A stretch of 48,153 nucleotides of DNA from Flavobacteriaceae bacterium (lineage in GTDB: Bacteria > Bacteroidota > Bacteroidia > Flavobacteriales > Flavobacteriaceae), in assembly GCA_009827225.1 (NCBI GenBank), contig WUAI01000025.1:1-48153 (forward strand). Reading direction: 5' to 3'. Within the stretch, counting starts at the first letter, position 1, and every line of letters starts with the position of its first letter. The notes beneath the pieces are model-generated. The model saw nothing but the letters and a program-made list of their open reading frames with translations. It made no database searches and had not been told where the DNA came from. Of this stretch, positions 7,849 to 17,603 are shown piece after piece. A program made the translations under genes and the position numbers.

Positions 7849-9249
7849 ATGGACAATTATGTAATCCCTACCGTTTTAAAACAATTGATCACGCCTAACC
7901 AGGCGTTTCATTATCGAATTGTTCCTTTTGAAAAGGACGATGAAATCGTATTGCTGAAAACAGACGCCGAGAATCTGCATGATCTATTATCAGAACTTCA
8001 AATTCTGCTACCTTTTCCAACGAGGCTCATTTCAGAAACTACTGAAAACCTGCAATCCTATCTCACACTGAATTACAGGCAGAAAGTCAACCAATCGACA
8101 GAGATCAGCAGTCAGAATTTTTTAGAGCAGCTACTGCAAACCGCTAAAGATTTTAATAGTAGTGATATCCATCTCGAAATTTACAGAACTCATTGTCGTG
8201 TTCGTTTTCGGCTGGACGGAAAACTTAAAGAACAATACCAGATCACTCCGGAAGAATATCCCCAACTCATCAACCAAATCAAGATACATGCGGGGCTTGA
8301 TATTTCTCAAAAACGACTGTCTCAGGATGGTAGAATTACCATCTCAACCTCAGAAGATGAATTTGACATTCGTGTCTCTACCATGCCCACCCTCTACGGG
8401 GAAAAAGTGGTGCTTCGTATTCTGAAAAGAGATGCGGAAACCGTGGAATTATCGCAATTGGGGTTTCACGACAAAGAGTTAAAACTGTACCTCGAAGGGG
8501 TCAAAATGCCTAACGGAATTGTCCTTATTTCCGGACCTACAGGCTCGGGTAAAACCACCACCCTCTACGGCACCCTAAAACTATTGAACCAGGAATCCAC
8601 AAATATCCTCACCATTGAGGATCCAATCGAATATACCCTTGATGGTATCAACCAGGTGCAATTGAAAGAAGATATTGGTTTCGATTTCCCAACAGCATTG
8701 AGAACGTTTCTTCGACAAGATCCGGATATCATTATGGTGGGGGAGATTCGAGATGAAAAAACGGCCAATATGGCCATCAAAGCAGCACTCACGGGGCATT
8801 TGGTACTAAGTACGATCCATACCAATTCGGCCTGGGCCACTATTTCCCGGCTAATCGATATGGGGGTGCCTCCTTATCTTATTGCTACAACCTTAAACCT
8901 TAGCGTGGCCCAACGACTGGTTCGAAAATTATGCCCGCATTGTAAAAAGAAGGCTCACGTTTCAGAGGATTTGTTCCCTACGGGTTTCAAGGATGCGGGT
9001 AAGATTACGCAACATTTCGAACCTACTGGGTGTAGCCACTGTTATTATACCGGCTATCTGGGACGAAAGGCCATATACGAGATCATTCCCGTTGGCCCCG
9101 ACCTTTCAGAAGCCATTAAACATAACAAGCTGCACATAGAAGAATACTTACAAAAACAAAAACTGAATACCCTCAAAGACAACGCAATTGCCATGATTAA
9201 GGCAGGGGAAACGTCGATCGATGAAGTGTATTCCTTACTAGTAAACTAA
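7849..9249 (+). CDS. gspE: GspE/PilB-type secretion ATPase
   Basis: A 466-residue hexameric ATPase of the type II secretion/type IV pilus family. Visible motifs in order are SSDIH of the N2 domain (about 104-108), Walker A GPTGSGKTTTL (from about 229), Walker B IIMVGEIRD (about 294-302), a His-box containing LSTIHTN, and a four-cysteine zinc module formed by CPHC (362-365) and CSHC (395-398). The zinc module is typical of GspE/PilB and absent from the retraction ATPase PilT, so this is an assembly/secretion motor. The ATG at 7849 is preferred over an upstream TTG because it sits one base after the previous stop and begins the conserved part. The N-terminal N1 domain is short. Confidence 0.92.
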   Translation: MDNYVIPTVLKQLITPNQAFHYRIVPFEKDDEIVLLKTDAENLHDLLSELQILLPFPTRLISETTENLQSYLTLNYRQKVNQSTEISSQNFLEQLLQTAKDFNSSDIHLEIYRTHCRVRFRLDGKLKEQYQITPEEYPQLINQIKIHAGLDISQKRLSQDGRITISTSEDEFDIRVSTMPTLYGEKVVLRILKRDAETVELSQLGFHDKELKLYLEGVKMPNGIVLISGPTGSGKTTTLYGTLKLLNQESTNILTIEDPIEYTLDGINQVQLKEDIGFDFPTALRTFLRQDPDIIMVGEIRDEKTANMAIKAALTGHLVLSTIHTNSAWATISRLIDMGVPPYLIATTLNLSVAQRLVRKLCPHCKKKAHVSEDLFPTGFKDAGKITQHFEPTGCSHCYYTGYLGRKAIYEIIPVGPDLSEAIKHNKLHIEEYLQKQKLNTLKDNAIAMIKAGETSIDEVYSLLVN

Positions 9250-9253
9250 GACC

Positions 9254-11344
9254 ATGAAGAAACTAGTTGTATTATTTTGCATCCTATGGCTATCCCTGGG
9301 AATAGCTCTCGCTCAGGAAGAGCGCAGAATCTCCTCAATTCAGAACCAATTGGAACTTTTGAAGGTAGATACCCCGGGTCTCGAGGAGAGCATCAATATC
9401 AATATTTCTCAGACATCTCTATCCAATTTTCTTCTGGCGATTTCCAAAGTCCATAGCGTAAACATCAACGTATCCCCGGAATTGAACAACATCAACATTG
9501 TCAATAATTTCAGTAATGTGAGTGTTGCCGACATATTTATCTTCCTTGTAAAGGAATACCAATTGGATATTGATTTTACTGGCAACATCCTTTCCATAAA
9601 AAGATATGTCTCCCCTCCGGAAGTCCTTCAAGAGAAGGAAATAATCGCAAATTATGAACTTGGCAATAAATCGCTAAGCCTGGATCTCAAAAACGATCCG
9701 TTGGACAAAGTATTCCGAAAGATCATGGACATTTCAGGTAAAAACCTGCTCTTCTCTCCCGAAATTGAAAAGACAAAACTTACGCTGTATATCAACAATG
9801 TACCGTTCGATATGGCGCTGGACAAACTGGCCCAATCCAACAATTTGATCCTTACCAAATCGAGAGATGGATTCTATGTCTTTGAAGCCGCTTTTGTGGC
9901 AAACACCTCAGCAAACGGAGAGAATAAAGTAGCAAGGCCTATACGCAGGAGAAAGGCAAATTTCAATTACAAAGTATTGGATACGCTCCAAAAGGAGATT
10001 CAGATCGATATTCAAAACACGGCAGTATCGGATATAATTTACACCTTAGGCGAGGATCTGAAGTTGGACATTTTTACCGCCTCACCCCTCGAAGACGCAG
10101 GCGTTGCAAGCGTCACAGCATCCAGCATTCATTTTGATGTGCTGCTGAACAAGATCTTTGAAAGCGCACTGGCCAATGCGAAAAATGGAGAGTCCATTTC
10201 CAATTATACCTATAAAAAGGATCGTAATATTTATTACTTCGGAACGGAAGATCAACTGTCTCTAAAACAAATCGAATTGATTCCCATGATGCATCGATCC
10301 GTACAATTGTTGTCGGATCCTTCGGGTAACGGTCAACGCAGGGCCGGAAGAAATTCCTTCAATGCGAACTTTAGCGCACTGGGGAATTCCGGTGGAAATT
10401 TCAATCAAAATCAGACGCGAACTAACAACACCAGCACTCGACAGCAGATTGAAACCTCCTCAATCGAAGAGATCATTCCTGAAGATATTCGCAACGGACT
10501 CGAAATCAACGTAGACACCGAATTGAACAGCTTCGTGGTGAGTGGCCCGGGGGTAAAAGTAGAACGATTTAAAAGATTTATAAAACACATCGACAAGCCC
10601 GTACCCATGATCCTTATTGAGGTGATGATCATGGAGGTGAATCGATCGGCGATCGTGGAAACCGGCGTCTCATTCGGTATAGGCGAACAGCCTTCGAATA
10701 CTTCGGGCAGTGTATTCCCTTCGACAAATATGCGTCTGGGTAGCAAGGATGTAAACAAGATCATCGGAAACTTTAATGGCTTTGGTTCACTAAACCTCGG
10801 CAAGGTCGTTCCCGAATTTTTCCTTGATATCAAAGCGATGGAATCGAACGGAAATATAAAAGTGCTATCCACTCCAAAGCTAAGTACCATCAACGGACAT
10901 AAAGCATATTTATCGAGCGGGGAGACCTCATACTATGCAGTAACTACTCAAAATTTCATAGGTTCTCAAATTCCACTAAATTCTGAAATAACGAACTATT
11001 TCCCCATCGATGCAGAACTGGCGATAGAAATTATGCCGTTCGTAGCCGGGGATGGAGAAATTACTTTGGATATCCAGGTGATCCAGTCGGCGTTTAATGG
11101 AGAACGCGTGGCAGAAGACGCCCCTCCGGGATTAAACAGCAGGGAGTTTTCGTCCATTATCAGAATGAGAGATCAGGACGTGGCTATCCTCGGAGGAATC
11201 GAAGAAGTGAAAAAAGATGATTCCGGATCTGGAGTGCCATTATTATCGAGAGTCCCGGTTCTCAAGTGGCTATTCAGCAAAAAAAGAAGAGAAGACAGCA
11301 AGCGAAACCTGAATATTCTAATAAAACCCACTGTGATTAACTGA
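9254..11344 (+). CDS. gspD: GspD/PilQ-family secretin
   Basis: A 696-residue outer membrane channel protein. A cleavable signal peptide ends near LGIALAQ. Three N-terminal periplasmic segments resemble secretin/TonB short N domains (about 40-120, 130-215 and 235-340). An Asn-rich linker follows (about 360-395), then the secretin domain, with VPMILIEVMIMEVNRS, VLSTPKLSTINGHKA and the terminal block VAILGGIEEVKKD...PVLKWLFSKKRRE. Secretins form the gated outer membrane pore of type II and type IV pilus systems. It lies 4 bases behind the ATPase gene and its stop overlaps the next start (TGATG), so the operon is translationally coupled. No pilotin is identified with certainty. Confidence 0.9.
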   Translation: MKKLVVLFCILWLSLGIALAQEERRISSIQNQLELLKVDTPGLEESININISQTSLSNFLLAISKVHSVNINVSPELNNINIVNNFSNVSVADIFIFLVKEYQLDIDFTGNILSIKRYVSPPEVLQEKEIIANYELGNKSLSLDLKNDPLDKVFRKIMDISGKNLLFSPEIEKTKLTLYINNVPFDMALDKLAQSNNLILTKSRDGFYVFEAAFVANTSANGENKVARPIRRRKANFNYKVLDTLQKEIQIDIQNTAVSDIIYTLGEDLKLDIFTASPLEDAGVASVTASSIHFDVLLNKIFESALANAKNGESISNYTYKKDRNIYYFGTEDQLSLKQIELIPMMHRSVQLLSDPSGNGQRRAGRNSFNANFSALGNSGGNFNQNQTRTNNTSTRQQIETSSIEEIIPEDIRNGLEINVDTELNSFVVSGPGVKVERFKRFIKHIDKPVPMILIEVMIMEVNRSAIVETGVSFGIGEQPSNTSGSVFPSTNMRLGSKDVNKIIGNFNGFGSLNLGKVVPEFFLDIKAMESNGNIKVLSTPKLSTINGHKAYLSSGETSYYAVTTQNFIGSQIPLNSEITNYFPIDAELAIEIMPFVAGDGEITLDIQVIQSAFNGERVAEDAPPGLNSREFSSIIRMRDQDVAILGGIEEVKKDDSGSGVPLLSRVPVLKWLFSKKRREDSKRNLNILIKPTVIN

Positions 11345-12546
11345 TGATCGATCGACTCCTCTCATATTGGAACTATGGTTCAAAATACTGCGGACTTGAA
11401 CTTACCACCAAGGATCAATCCGATCAATGGTTTGCACTTGTAGCTAAGAAATCCAGGGACGAATTTCTGGAACTGGAAACGTTTGAAGCTTCAGATATTT
11501 CAGCAATAACAACAAACCTCAAAAAACAACAGCACTGCATATTGACCATAAATACCGATCAGGTTTTGGTGAAGGAAGTAGATAGCGGTAAAACCCTTAA
11601 AGCAGCCCTTACCGATGCATTCCCGGGTTTGGAAATAGATAGTTTTTATGCGGAGTTATTACAAAGCGGTGAAAAATCCTGGGTTTCGCTGTGCAAAAAA
11701 TCATATGTCGATAGCATCCTGGAGGAATGCAGGCAGGCTAAAATATCAGTATATGAATTCCATTTAGGGCCCACCCTGATAACTCAGGCATTATTGGCAT
11801 TAGAGGAGCATCAAATTCTTTGCAATCGCTTCTCCATGGTGCGAAATCAACAGGAAATTCTGGAAATGCACACTACTTCAGAACATACAACGTATGCGTT
11901 AGATGATCGGGAGTTGGAATCGTCTTACCTCTTGTCTTTAGGTGCTCTTTTGGCCTATGAAGTGAAGTTGTCAATCCCAAGCAATTACAATGGACTGCAA
12001 CAATCTTTGCAAGGTACCTATGTTCAATCGAATCGATTTCGAAAAACGGTAGGAATCGCCATCGTCATTGCTTTGCTCACTTTATTGGTGAACACCTTCT
12101 ATTTTACCAGTTTTCAAAAAGAGGTGAATGAATTAGAGATGGTAGCTGCTGCCAAGGAAAGCCATAAATCGATGCACAACAAATTGAATGCAGCAGTATT
12201 GAAAAAAGAAAACATCATTGAGAATATCTTTAATAACGGGAACTCCAGAAGTTCTTATTTCCTTAATCAACTGACCCACAGTAAACCCGCCACAATTCAA
12301 TTCGATGAAATTATTTTTCAACCTCTTCAGAAATCGATTCGTGAGGACAAAGCAATCTTATGGAAGGAAGACTTAATAGAAGTGCGCGGGCGAAGTACCG
12401 TGGAATCGGAATTCACCATTTGGATCCAGGCCATAGAAAACCAGAACTGGATTAGTGAAGTTATTGTATTGGCATACGGAGGACAAAACAAAGAAACAGA
12501 GGACTTTCACATCGAAATTCGCTTGAAAAATGACTCCAAGGAATAA
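11344..12546 (+). CDS. PilM/GspL-type inner membrane assembly protein with PilN-like C-terminus
   Basis: This is a 400-residue protein with a cytoplasmic N-terminal half (about 1-220) of the size and layout of the actin-like PilM/GspL fold. A single transmembrane helix (about 235-255, TVGIAIVIALLTLLVNTFYF) follows, then a periplasmic coiled coil (about 260-300) and a small alpha/beta domain typical of PilN/GspL. Sequence similarity is weak, so the assignment rests on topology and on the position between a secretin gene and a PilO-like gene. In such systems this protein links the cytoplasmic ATPase to the periplasmic platform. Its start overlaps the secretin stop and its end overlaps the next gene by 17 bases. 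Confidence 0.65.
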   Translation: MIDRLLSYWNYGSKYCGLELTTKDQSDQWFALVAKKSRDEFLELETFEASDISAITTNLKKQQHCILTINTDQVLVKEVDSGKTLKAALTDAFPGLEIDSFYAELLQSGEKSWVSLCKKSYVDSILEECRQAKISVYEFHLGPTLITQALLALEEHQILCNRFSMVRNQQEILEMHTTSEHTTYALDDRELESSYLLSLGALLAYEVKLSIPSNYNGLQQSLQGTYVQSNRFRKTVGIAIVIALLTLLVNTFYFTSFQKEVNELEMVAAAKESHKSMHNKLNAAVLKKENIIENIFNNGNSRSSYFLNQLTHSKPATIQFDEIIFQPLQKSIREDKAILWKEDLIEVRGRSTVESEFTIWIQAIENQNWISEVIVLAYGGQNKETEDFHIEIRLKNDSKE

Positions 12547-13048
12547 AAACATATTGACCTTATTGGGGTTGGTATTATTGGCTTTGCTGATCTATCGCTT
12601 GGCCATTCGACCTACCCTTGACCTCAAAACCCAGCTGGCTTCTCTCGAGTTGCAACAGATTTCATCAAGTAAGTTAGCCTCGAACTTAAAAGCCTTGGAA
12701 ATACGGGAAAAAACCGCCGATTCCATTCTTAGTCTGAACAATATTAAAAACAATTCTATACAAAACAACTTGCTGAAATTCCTGAATGAGGTGGTTTCTG
12801 AAAACGGACTCATGATTAGTTCCTTCACTGAGCCTCACCGTTTTGATAATGGAGGATCAATTACCACGTCTTATCCCTTTACGATCAAAGGCAGCTATGC
12901 CGAAATCGAAGAAGTGATCTATCGCCTGGAGCAGGAATATAATTTTGGTGAGTTAATTCATTTTTCTTTTCAGAAAAAAAGAGACTATCGAAAAAGGGTC
13001 GATTATCTGGAGTGTTTTGTAATTCTAAACAATATTGAATCGGAGTAA
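12530..13048 (+). CDS. PilO/GspM-like inner membrane protein
   Basis: A 172-residue protein with one N-terminal transmembrane helix (ILTLLGLVLLALLIYRLAI, about 8-26), a coiled coil (about 30-75) and a ferredoxin-like C-terminal region (about 80-170, with YPFTIKGSYAEIEEVIYRLE). This is the standard architecture of PilO and GspM, which pair with PilN/GspL in the inner membrane platform. The motif FTIKGSY followed by an amphipathic helix is a common feature of PilO-like proteins. It is the last gene of the operon and ends 6 bases before the convergent mutS stop. No GspF/PilC gene follows. Confidence 0.65.
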   Translation: MTPRNKNILTLLGLVLLALLIYRLAIRPTLDLKTQLASLELQQISSSKLASNLKALEIREKTADSILSLNNIKNNSIQNNLLKFLNEVVSENGLMISSFTEPHRFDNGGSITTSYPFTIKGSYAEIEEVIYRLEQEYNFGELIHFSFQKKRDYRKRVDYLECFVILNNIESE

Positions 13049-13054
13049 CCCGGC

Positions 13055-15670
13055 TTATTTCTTATACTTCACCGATGCGTTGCGCTGCAACATCCGCTTT
13101 ATTTCATTGAGTTTCATCAAGGCCTCCACAGGTGTTAACGTATCGATATCGGTTTCCAAAATCTCATCTCTAATTTCCTCCAGTAAAGGATCGTCGAGTT
13201 TAAAGAAACTTAATTGCATTTCCTCCCGGGATAAGGCTTTCATTTCGTCACTCAATTCTTCGGAAGAGTGAGACTGTTCCAGACGCTTCAGTATTTTATT
13301 CGCCCTTTGGAGTACGGCTTTTGGCATACCGGCCATTTTCGCCACATGAATCCCGAAACTATGATGGGAGCCACCCGGAACTAATTTCCGAAGGAATAGA
13401 ACATTGTCCTTCAATTCTTTCACCGAAACATTATAATTCTTGATCCGATCGAAGGTTTCCGTCATTTCATTGAGCTCGTGATAATGCGTGGCAAACAGGG
13501 TTTTAGCCCTCGATGGATGCTCATGCAAATATTCACTAATGGCCCATGCGATTGAGATCCCATCGTAGGTACTGGTGCCCCGGCCAATTTCATCCAGCAA
13601 TATCAGACTCCTTTCCGAAAGATTATTGAGAATACTGGCGGTTTCATTCATCTCTACCATAAAGGTGGACTCTCCCATCGAAATATTATCACTGGCCCCA
13701 ACTCGAGTAAAGATCTTGTCCACACAGCCCATTCTAACCTCTTTTGCCGGCACGAAGCTACCCATTTGAGCCAGCAGAACAATAAGAGCCGTTTGCCTTA
13801 AAATGGCACTCTTACCACTCATATTCGGTCCAGTGATCATTATGATCTGCTGATTTTCACGATCGAGAAAGACATCATTCGCTATAAACGGATCATCCGG
13901 TGGTAATTGTTTTTCGATGACCGGATGGCGCCCCTCCTTGATATCCAGATCATAGCTGTCATCAATAAGAGGACGGGTGTAATTGTTTTGTTGAGCCAAG
14001 ACGGCAAAGGAGCACAAACAATCCAACCTTGCAATGGTGTTCGCTGTCCTTTGAACTGCTTCGATCCAGGGCATTATCTTTTGAACCAAATCCTCAAAAA
14101 GATTGCTTTCTAAAGCCCTGATCTTTTCTTCTGCTCCAAGAATCTTTGCCTCATATTCCTTGAGCTCTTCCGTAATGTACCGCTCTGCGCTTACCAGAGT
14201 TTGTTTACGAATCCAGTGCTCGGGAACCTTGTCTTTATGCGTATTCCTTACTTCAATATAATAGCCAAAAACATTGTTAGATGCTATTTTTAGTGAGGTA
14301 ATCCCTGTACGTTCGGTTTCACGCTCCAACATCGCATCCAGGTAGTCCTTCCCACCGGTCGCAATACTTCGTAGTTCATCCAATTCTTCGGAAACTCCCT
14401 GGGCGATAGCATTTCCTTTCGATAATAAGACCGGAGCTTCTTCGGACAATGTACTTTTTATGAGTTCCCTTAAATCCTCACAATCGTCCATTTCTGTGGA
14501 CAGCTGATTCAAGGATTGATTAGCCGACGTGTGCGCCAGGGATTTCATTGGGGCTACTGCCTCTAAAGAATTTTTTAGGGCAAGCACTTCACGCGGATTT
14601 ATCTTGTGAGTTGCTGTCTTTGAAATAAGGCGTTCGAGGTCACCTATGCGTTTTAAATAATGCTGAAATTTCTCCAACAAATCACCATTATCCAGCAAAT
14701 AACTCACAACTTCATGTCTACCCACGATGGCGTCAGGATCCTTCAATGGTAACGCCAACCAACGTTTCAGCATACGGCCCCCAATAGGTGAGATGGTCTT
14801 ATCGATCACATCCAAAAGAGTGACGGCATTTTCTTGGGTGGAGTGGTACAATTCAAGATTCCGAATGGTAAAACGGTCCATCCACACATAATCGGATTCG
14901 GCAATTCTTGAAATCTTTGTGATATGCTTCAACTGCTGGTGTTGTGTTTCGGTGAGGTAATGGAATATGGTTCCGGCCGCCACAATACCTGCTTCCAAAT
15001 CCTCGATTCCGAATCCTTTCAATGAAGTGGTTCCAAAGTGTTTTTGAAGTAATTCCGAGGTGTAATCATTCTGAAACACCCAATCTTCCAAATGAAAGAC
15101 ATGAAAACGATCTCCAAAAGTTTCAGAGAAGATGTTTCTCTTTTGCTTGCTGAAAAGTACTTCCGATGCATTGAAGTTTTGTAACAGTTTATCCACATAT
15201 TCCGCAGAACCCTGAGCCACCAAAAACTCACCTGTTGAAACATCCAGGAAAGAAACTCCCAGAATATTTTTTCCAAAATGAACCGAGGCCAAAAAGTTGT
15301 TCGACTTCCCTTGAAGGATATCATCATTTAAAGCGACTCCGGGAGTTACCAATTCGGTAACACCCCTTTTTACGATCTTTTTGGTTTGTTTGGGATCTTC
15401 CAACTGATCGCAAATGGCAACCCGACAACCCGCCAATACAAGTTTGGGCAGGTAAGTATTCAATGAATGATGCGGAAACCCGGCCAGTTCTGTCTGATCG
15501 CCACCATTATTCCGGGCGGTTAAGGTAATGTTCAGAATCTTTGCAGCCCTAACTGCATCTTCCCCAAACGTCTCGTAAAAATCCCCGACCCGAAATAACA
15601 ACAAAGCATCAGGGTACTTCGCCTTGATGGTGTTGTATTGTTGCATTAAAGGTGTGACTTTTATCGGCAT
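13055..15670 (-). CDS. mutS: DNA mismatch repair protein MutS
   Basis: The 871-residue length is normal for MutS1. The mismatch-reading motif GDFYE is intact, with Phe31 and Glu33, followed by the connector, core and clamp domains. The C-terminal ATPase shows Walker [10 protein letters not shown] (near residue 613), [12 protein letters not shown] and the ATHYHEL motif. A C-terminal tail with [16 protein letters not shown] is the usual tetramerisation or MutL-contact end. MutS recognises mismatches and small loops after replication and recruits MutL. The gene is transcribed alone, convergent with the secretion operon and divergent from an RNA methyltransferase gene. Confidence 0.97.
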   Translation of the reverse strand: MPIKVTPLMQQYNTIKAKYPDALLLFRVGDFYETFGEDAVRAAKILNITLTARNNGGDQTELAGFPHHSLNTYLPKLVLAGCRVAICDQLEDPKQTKKIVKRGVTELVTPGVALNDDILQGKSNNFLASVHFGKNILGVSFLDVSTGEFLVAQGSAEYVDKLLQNFNASEVLFSKQKRNIFSETFGDRFHVFHLEDWVFQNDYTSELLQKHFGTTSLKGFGIEDLEAGIVAAGTIFHYLTETQHQQLKHITKISRIAESDYVWMDRFTIRNLELYHSTQENAVTLLDVIDKTISPIGGRMLKRWLALPLKDPDAIVGRHEVVSYLLDNGDLLEKFQHYLKRIGDLERLISKTATHKINPREVLALKNSLEAVAPMKSLAHTSANQSLNQLSTEMDDCEDLRELIKSTLSEEAPVLLSKGNAIAQGVSEELDELRSIATGGKDYLDAMLERETERTGITSLKIASNNVFGYYIEVRNTHKDKVPEHWIRKQTLVSAERYITEELKEYEAKILGAEEKIRALESNLFEDLVQKIMPWIEAVQRTANTIARLDCLCSFAVLAQQNNYTRPLIDDSYDLDIKEGRHPVIEKQLPPDDPFIANDVFLDRENQQIIMITGPNMSGKSAILRQTALIVLLAQMGSFVPAKEVRMGCVDKIFTRVGASDNISMGESTFMVEMNETASILNNLSERSLILLDEIGRGTSTYDGISIAWAISEYLHEHPSRAKTLFATHYHELNEMTETFDRIKNYNVSVKELKDNVLFLRKLVPGGSHHSFGIHVAKMAGMPKAVLQRANKILKRLEQSHSSEELSDEMKALSREEMQLSFFKLDDPLLEEIRDEILETDIDTLTPVEALMKLNEIKRMLQRNASVKYKK

Positions 15671-15798
15671 TTTGAGAAAGTAATTGAACTTATAAAATTA
15701 GCGATTTCACCCTGTTTTCTCACTCCCAAATACTCCCAAATCACCCTCTTTTATTAACAATTAGGTACTATTTATCAAATATTTAATTCCAAGCCTTT

Positions 15799-15806
15799 AC
15801 CTTTGA
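15799..15806 (+). promoter_or_regulatory. Probable promoter box for the RNA methyltransferase gene
   Basis: TACCTTTG matches the Bacteroidota -7 consensus TAnnTTTG exactly and ends 9 bases before the ATG at 15816. A good TTTG -33 element is not evident about 20 bases upstream. The transcript leader would be only a few bases long. Confidence 0.4.
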
Positions 15807-15815
15807 CCCTCTAGC

Positions 15816-16355
15816 ATGAAATACCGTAAACTAAAAAATAGCGAACTCGACCGAATTTCCTCACAGGAATTCAAGGACACGGAGAAAATACCTCTGATCA
15901 TTGTGTTGGACAACATCCGTAGTCTCAATAATATTGGGTCCGTATTTAGAAGTGCGGACGCCTTTTTGGTGGAAAAGATTTATCTCTGCGGAATTACGGC
16001 CACACCACCTCATAAGGACATTCAGAAAACGGCATTGGGCGCGACAGATAGCGTAGATTGGGAATATGCCGAATCTGCACTGGAGGTTGTCCAACAGTTG
16101 AAATCAGCTGAAGTGTCGGTCATGGCGATTGAACAAACCGAAAACGCTCTCACATTACTGGAATTCGAACCACGGGAAGGAAAGTATGCTTTTGTTTTCG
16201 GAAACGAAGTAAAAGGAGTGCAGCAGGAGGTGGTTTCTGCTTGCGATGGCGTGATAGAGATCCCTCAATTCGGAACCAAACATTCCCTCAATATATCGGT
16301 AAGTGCCGGGGTGATGATCTGGGATTACTTCAGCAAGATCAAGAAGAGTACTTAA
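15816..16355 (+). CDS. TrmH/SpoU-family RNA 2'-O-methyltransferase
   Basis: This 179-residue protein has the three SPOUT motifs: NIRSLNNIGSVFRSADAF (motif 1, catalytic Arg), AFVFGNEVKGV (motif 2) and IEIPQFGTKHSLNISVSAG (motif 3, the knot that binds S-adenosylmethionine). The length corresponds to the bare catalytic domain without an N-terminal L30-like substrate domain. Such enzymes methylate ribose 2'-OH groups in tRNA or rRNA; the target cannot be told from the sequence. It stands alone between mutS (divergent) and the folK fusion (convergent). Confidence 0.88.
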   Translation: MKYRKLKNSELDRISSQEFKDTEKIPLIIVLDNIRSLNNIGSVFRSADAFLVEKIYLCGITATPPHKDIQKTALGATDSVDWEYAESALEVVQQLKSAEVSVMAIEQTENALTLLEFEPREGKYAFVFGNEVKGVQQEVVSACDGVIEIPQFGTKHSLNISVSAGVMIWDYFSKIKKST

Positions 16356-16392
16356 TAAACAATGGTATATTGCTATTTATAAATGACAATAG

Positions 16393-17511
16393 TTAATCCA
16401 GTATTTGACGAAGTATTTCAAGATAGTCAGATCTGTTTTTAACGAAGTCTTTCCCGGAGATATCAATGATTTTTATCTTCCCCGGAGGTTGTGTTTTTAT
16501 AAAGTCAAAATACCCGTCATTGATCTTCTGTAAATAATCGATTTCGATATATTTCTCATAACTCCTGCCCCTCTTCCTGATATTTTCCATCAGCCGTTCT
16601 GTATTCTGGTATAAATACACATAAATATCCGGTTTCGCCAGTTCTTTATGCATGAGATGAAATAACTTCTTGTACAGATTGTATTCTTCCTCCGCTAGCG
16701 TCACCTTTGCAAAAATCAGGGACTTAAACACATCGTAATCTGCCACCACGCAATCTTTGAACAGGTCATACTGCGTAATATCTTCCAACAACTGTTGATA
16801 ACGATCCGCCAAAAACGACATTTCTAAAGGAAAAGCATATCTCGCCTGATCCTTGTAAAATTTGGGAAGAAAGGGATTGTCCTTAAATCTTTCTAAAATG
16901 AGCTTCGCATTGAAATCGGACGCAATCCGGGAAGCCAGGCTTGTTTTACCGGCGCCGATGTTTCCTTCAATCGCGATATAATTGAAACTTGCAAAATCAT
17001 AGTCCTTAACCGGGTTTCTTAACCATTTGGATTGTTTAGTTAGTGGAGTATCATCCTTGGTATCTGCCAGCATCCGGATGGTGTTGCTCCCGGTCACGGG
17101 ATGAACAATTCCCGAATCAATCTCTGCCAGAGGTTGCAAAACAAACCTTCTGTTTTCCATTTCAGGATGGGGTACCACAAGCGACTTGCTCTCTTTCACC
17201 AGGTCGTCGATCAACAATATATCGATATCTATGACCCTGGAAGAGTATGCGTCCGACTTCTTCCGGGATCTTCCCAGCTTCTTTTCCAATTTCAGCATCG
17301 ACTTTAGAAACTTACCTGAGGGGAGGGATGATTGTACCCAGACCACACAATTGAGAAAGGGAGGACCCTCAAAGCCCATGGCAGGACTTTCATAAATGGA
17401 AGAGATTTTAACAATATGACCCAACTCATCGAAAATCGCATTTACAGCATTCTGTAAATGCTCAAACCGGTTTCCCATATTACTTCCTAAGGAAAGATAA
17501 ATATTTTGCAA
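16393..17511 (-). CDS. folK: Fusion of HPPK (FolK) and a deoxynucleoside kinase
   Basis: This is a 372-residue two-domain protein. Residues 1-160 are 6-hydroxymethyl-7,8-dihydropterin pyrophosphokinase of the folate pathway, with YLSLGSNMGNR, SRVIDIDILLID and VPHPEMENRRFVLQPLAEI. Residues about 175-372 are a deoxynucleoside kinase with P-loop EGNIGAGKTSLA, FLADRYQQL and the lid RKRGRSYE. The kinase half phosphorylates salvaged deoxynucleosides. The start is a TTG at 17511: an in-frame stop lies upstream without any ATG between, and the first ATG would remove the conserved YLSLGSN strand. This fusion is known in Bacteroidota. Its frame runs through without interruption, so it is not an assembly artefact. 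Confidence 0.92.
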   Translation of the reverse strand: MQNIYLSLGSNMGNRFEHLQNAVNAIFDELGHIVKISSIYESPAMGFEGPPFLNCVVWVQSSLPSGKFLKSMLKLEKKLGRSRKKSDAYSSRVIDIDILLIDDLVKESKSLVVPHPEMENRRFVLQPLAEIDSGIVHPVTGSNTIRMLADTKDDTPLTKQSKWLRNPVKDYDFASFNYIAIEGNIGAGKTSLASRIASDFNAKLILERFKDNPFLPKFYKDQARYAFPLEMSFLADRYQQLLEDITQYDLFKDCVVADYDVFKSLIFAKVTLAEEEYNLYKKLFHLMHKELAKPDIYVYLYQNTERLMENIRKRGRSYEKYIEIDYLQKINDGYFDFIKTQPPGKIKIIDISGKDFVKNRSDYLEILRQILD

Positions 17512-17603
17512 AGGCCCTGTATTATTGTAAATTTCAGAATTAAGACGAAATTAAGGAAATCCAAGAGATTGACCATTACCTTTAAAAGCAGATTCTCGGT
17601 ACA

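Noticed and set aside
7379-7864. 161-codon open frame overlapping the prepilin peptidase gene in another frame
   Set aside because: The peptidase frame has both catalytic aspartate motifs and fits the operon spacing; the other frame has no membrane pattern or family match.
10411-10893. 160-codon open frame antisense to the secretin gene
   Set aside because: It lies wholly inside a well supported gene, has no promoter or recognisable domain, and its composition mirrors the opposite strand.
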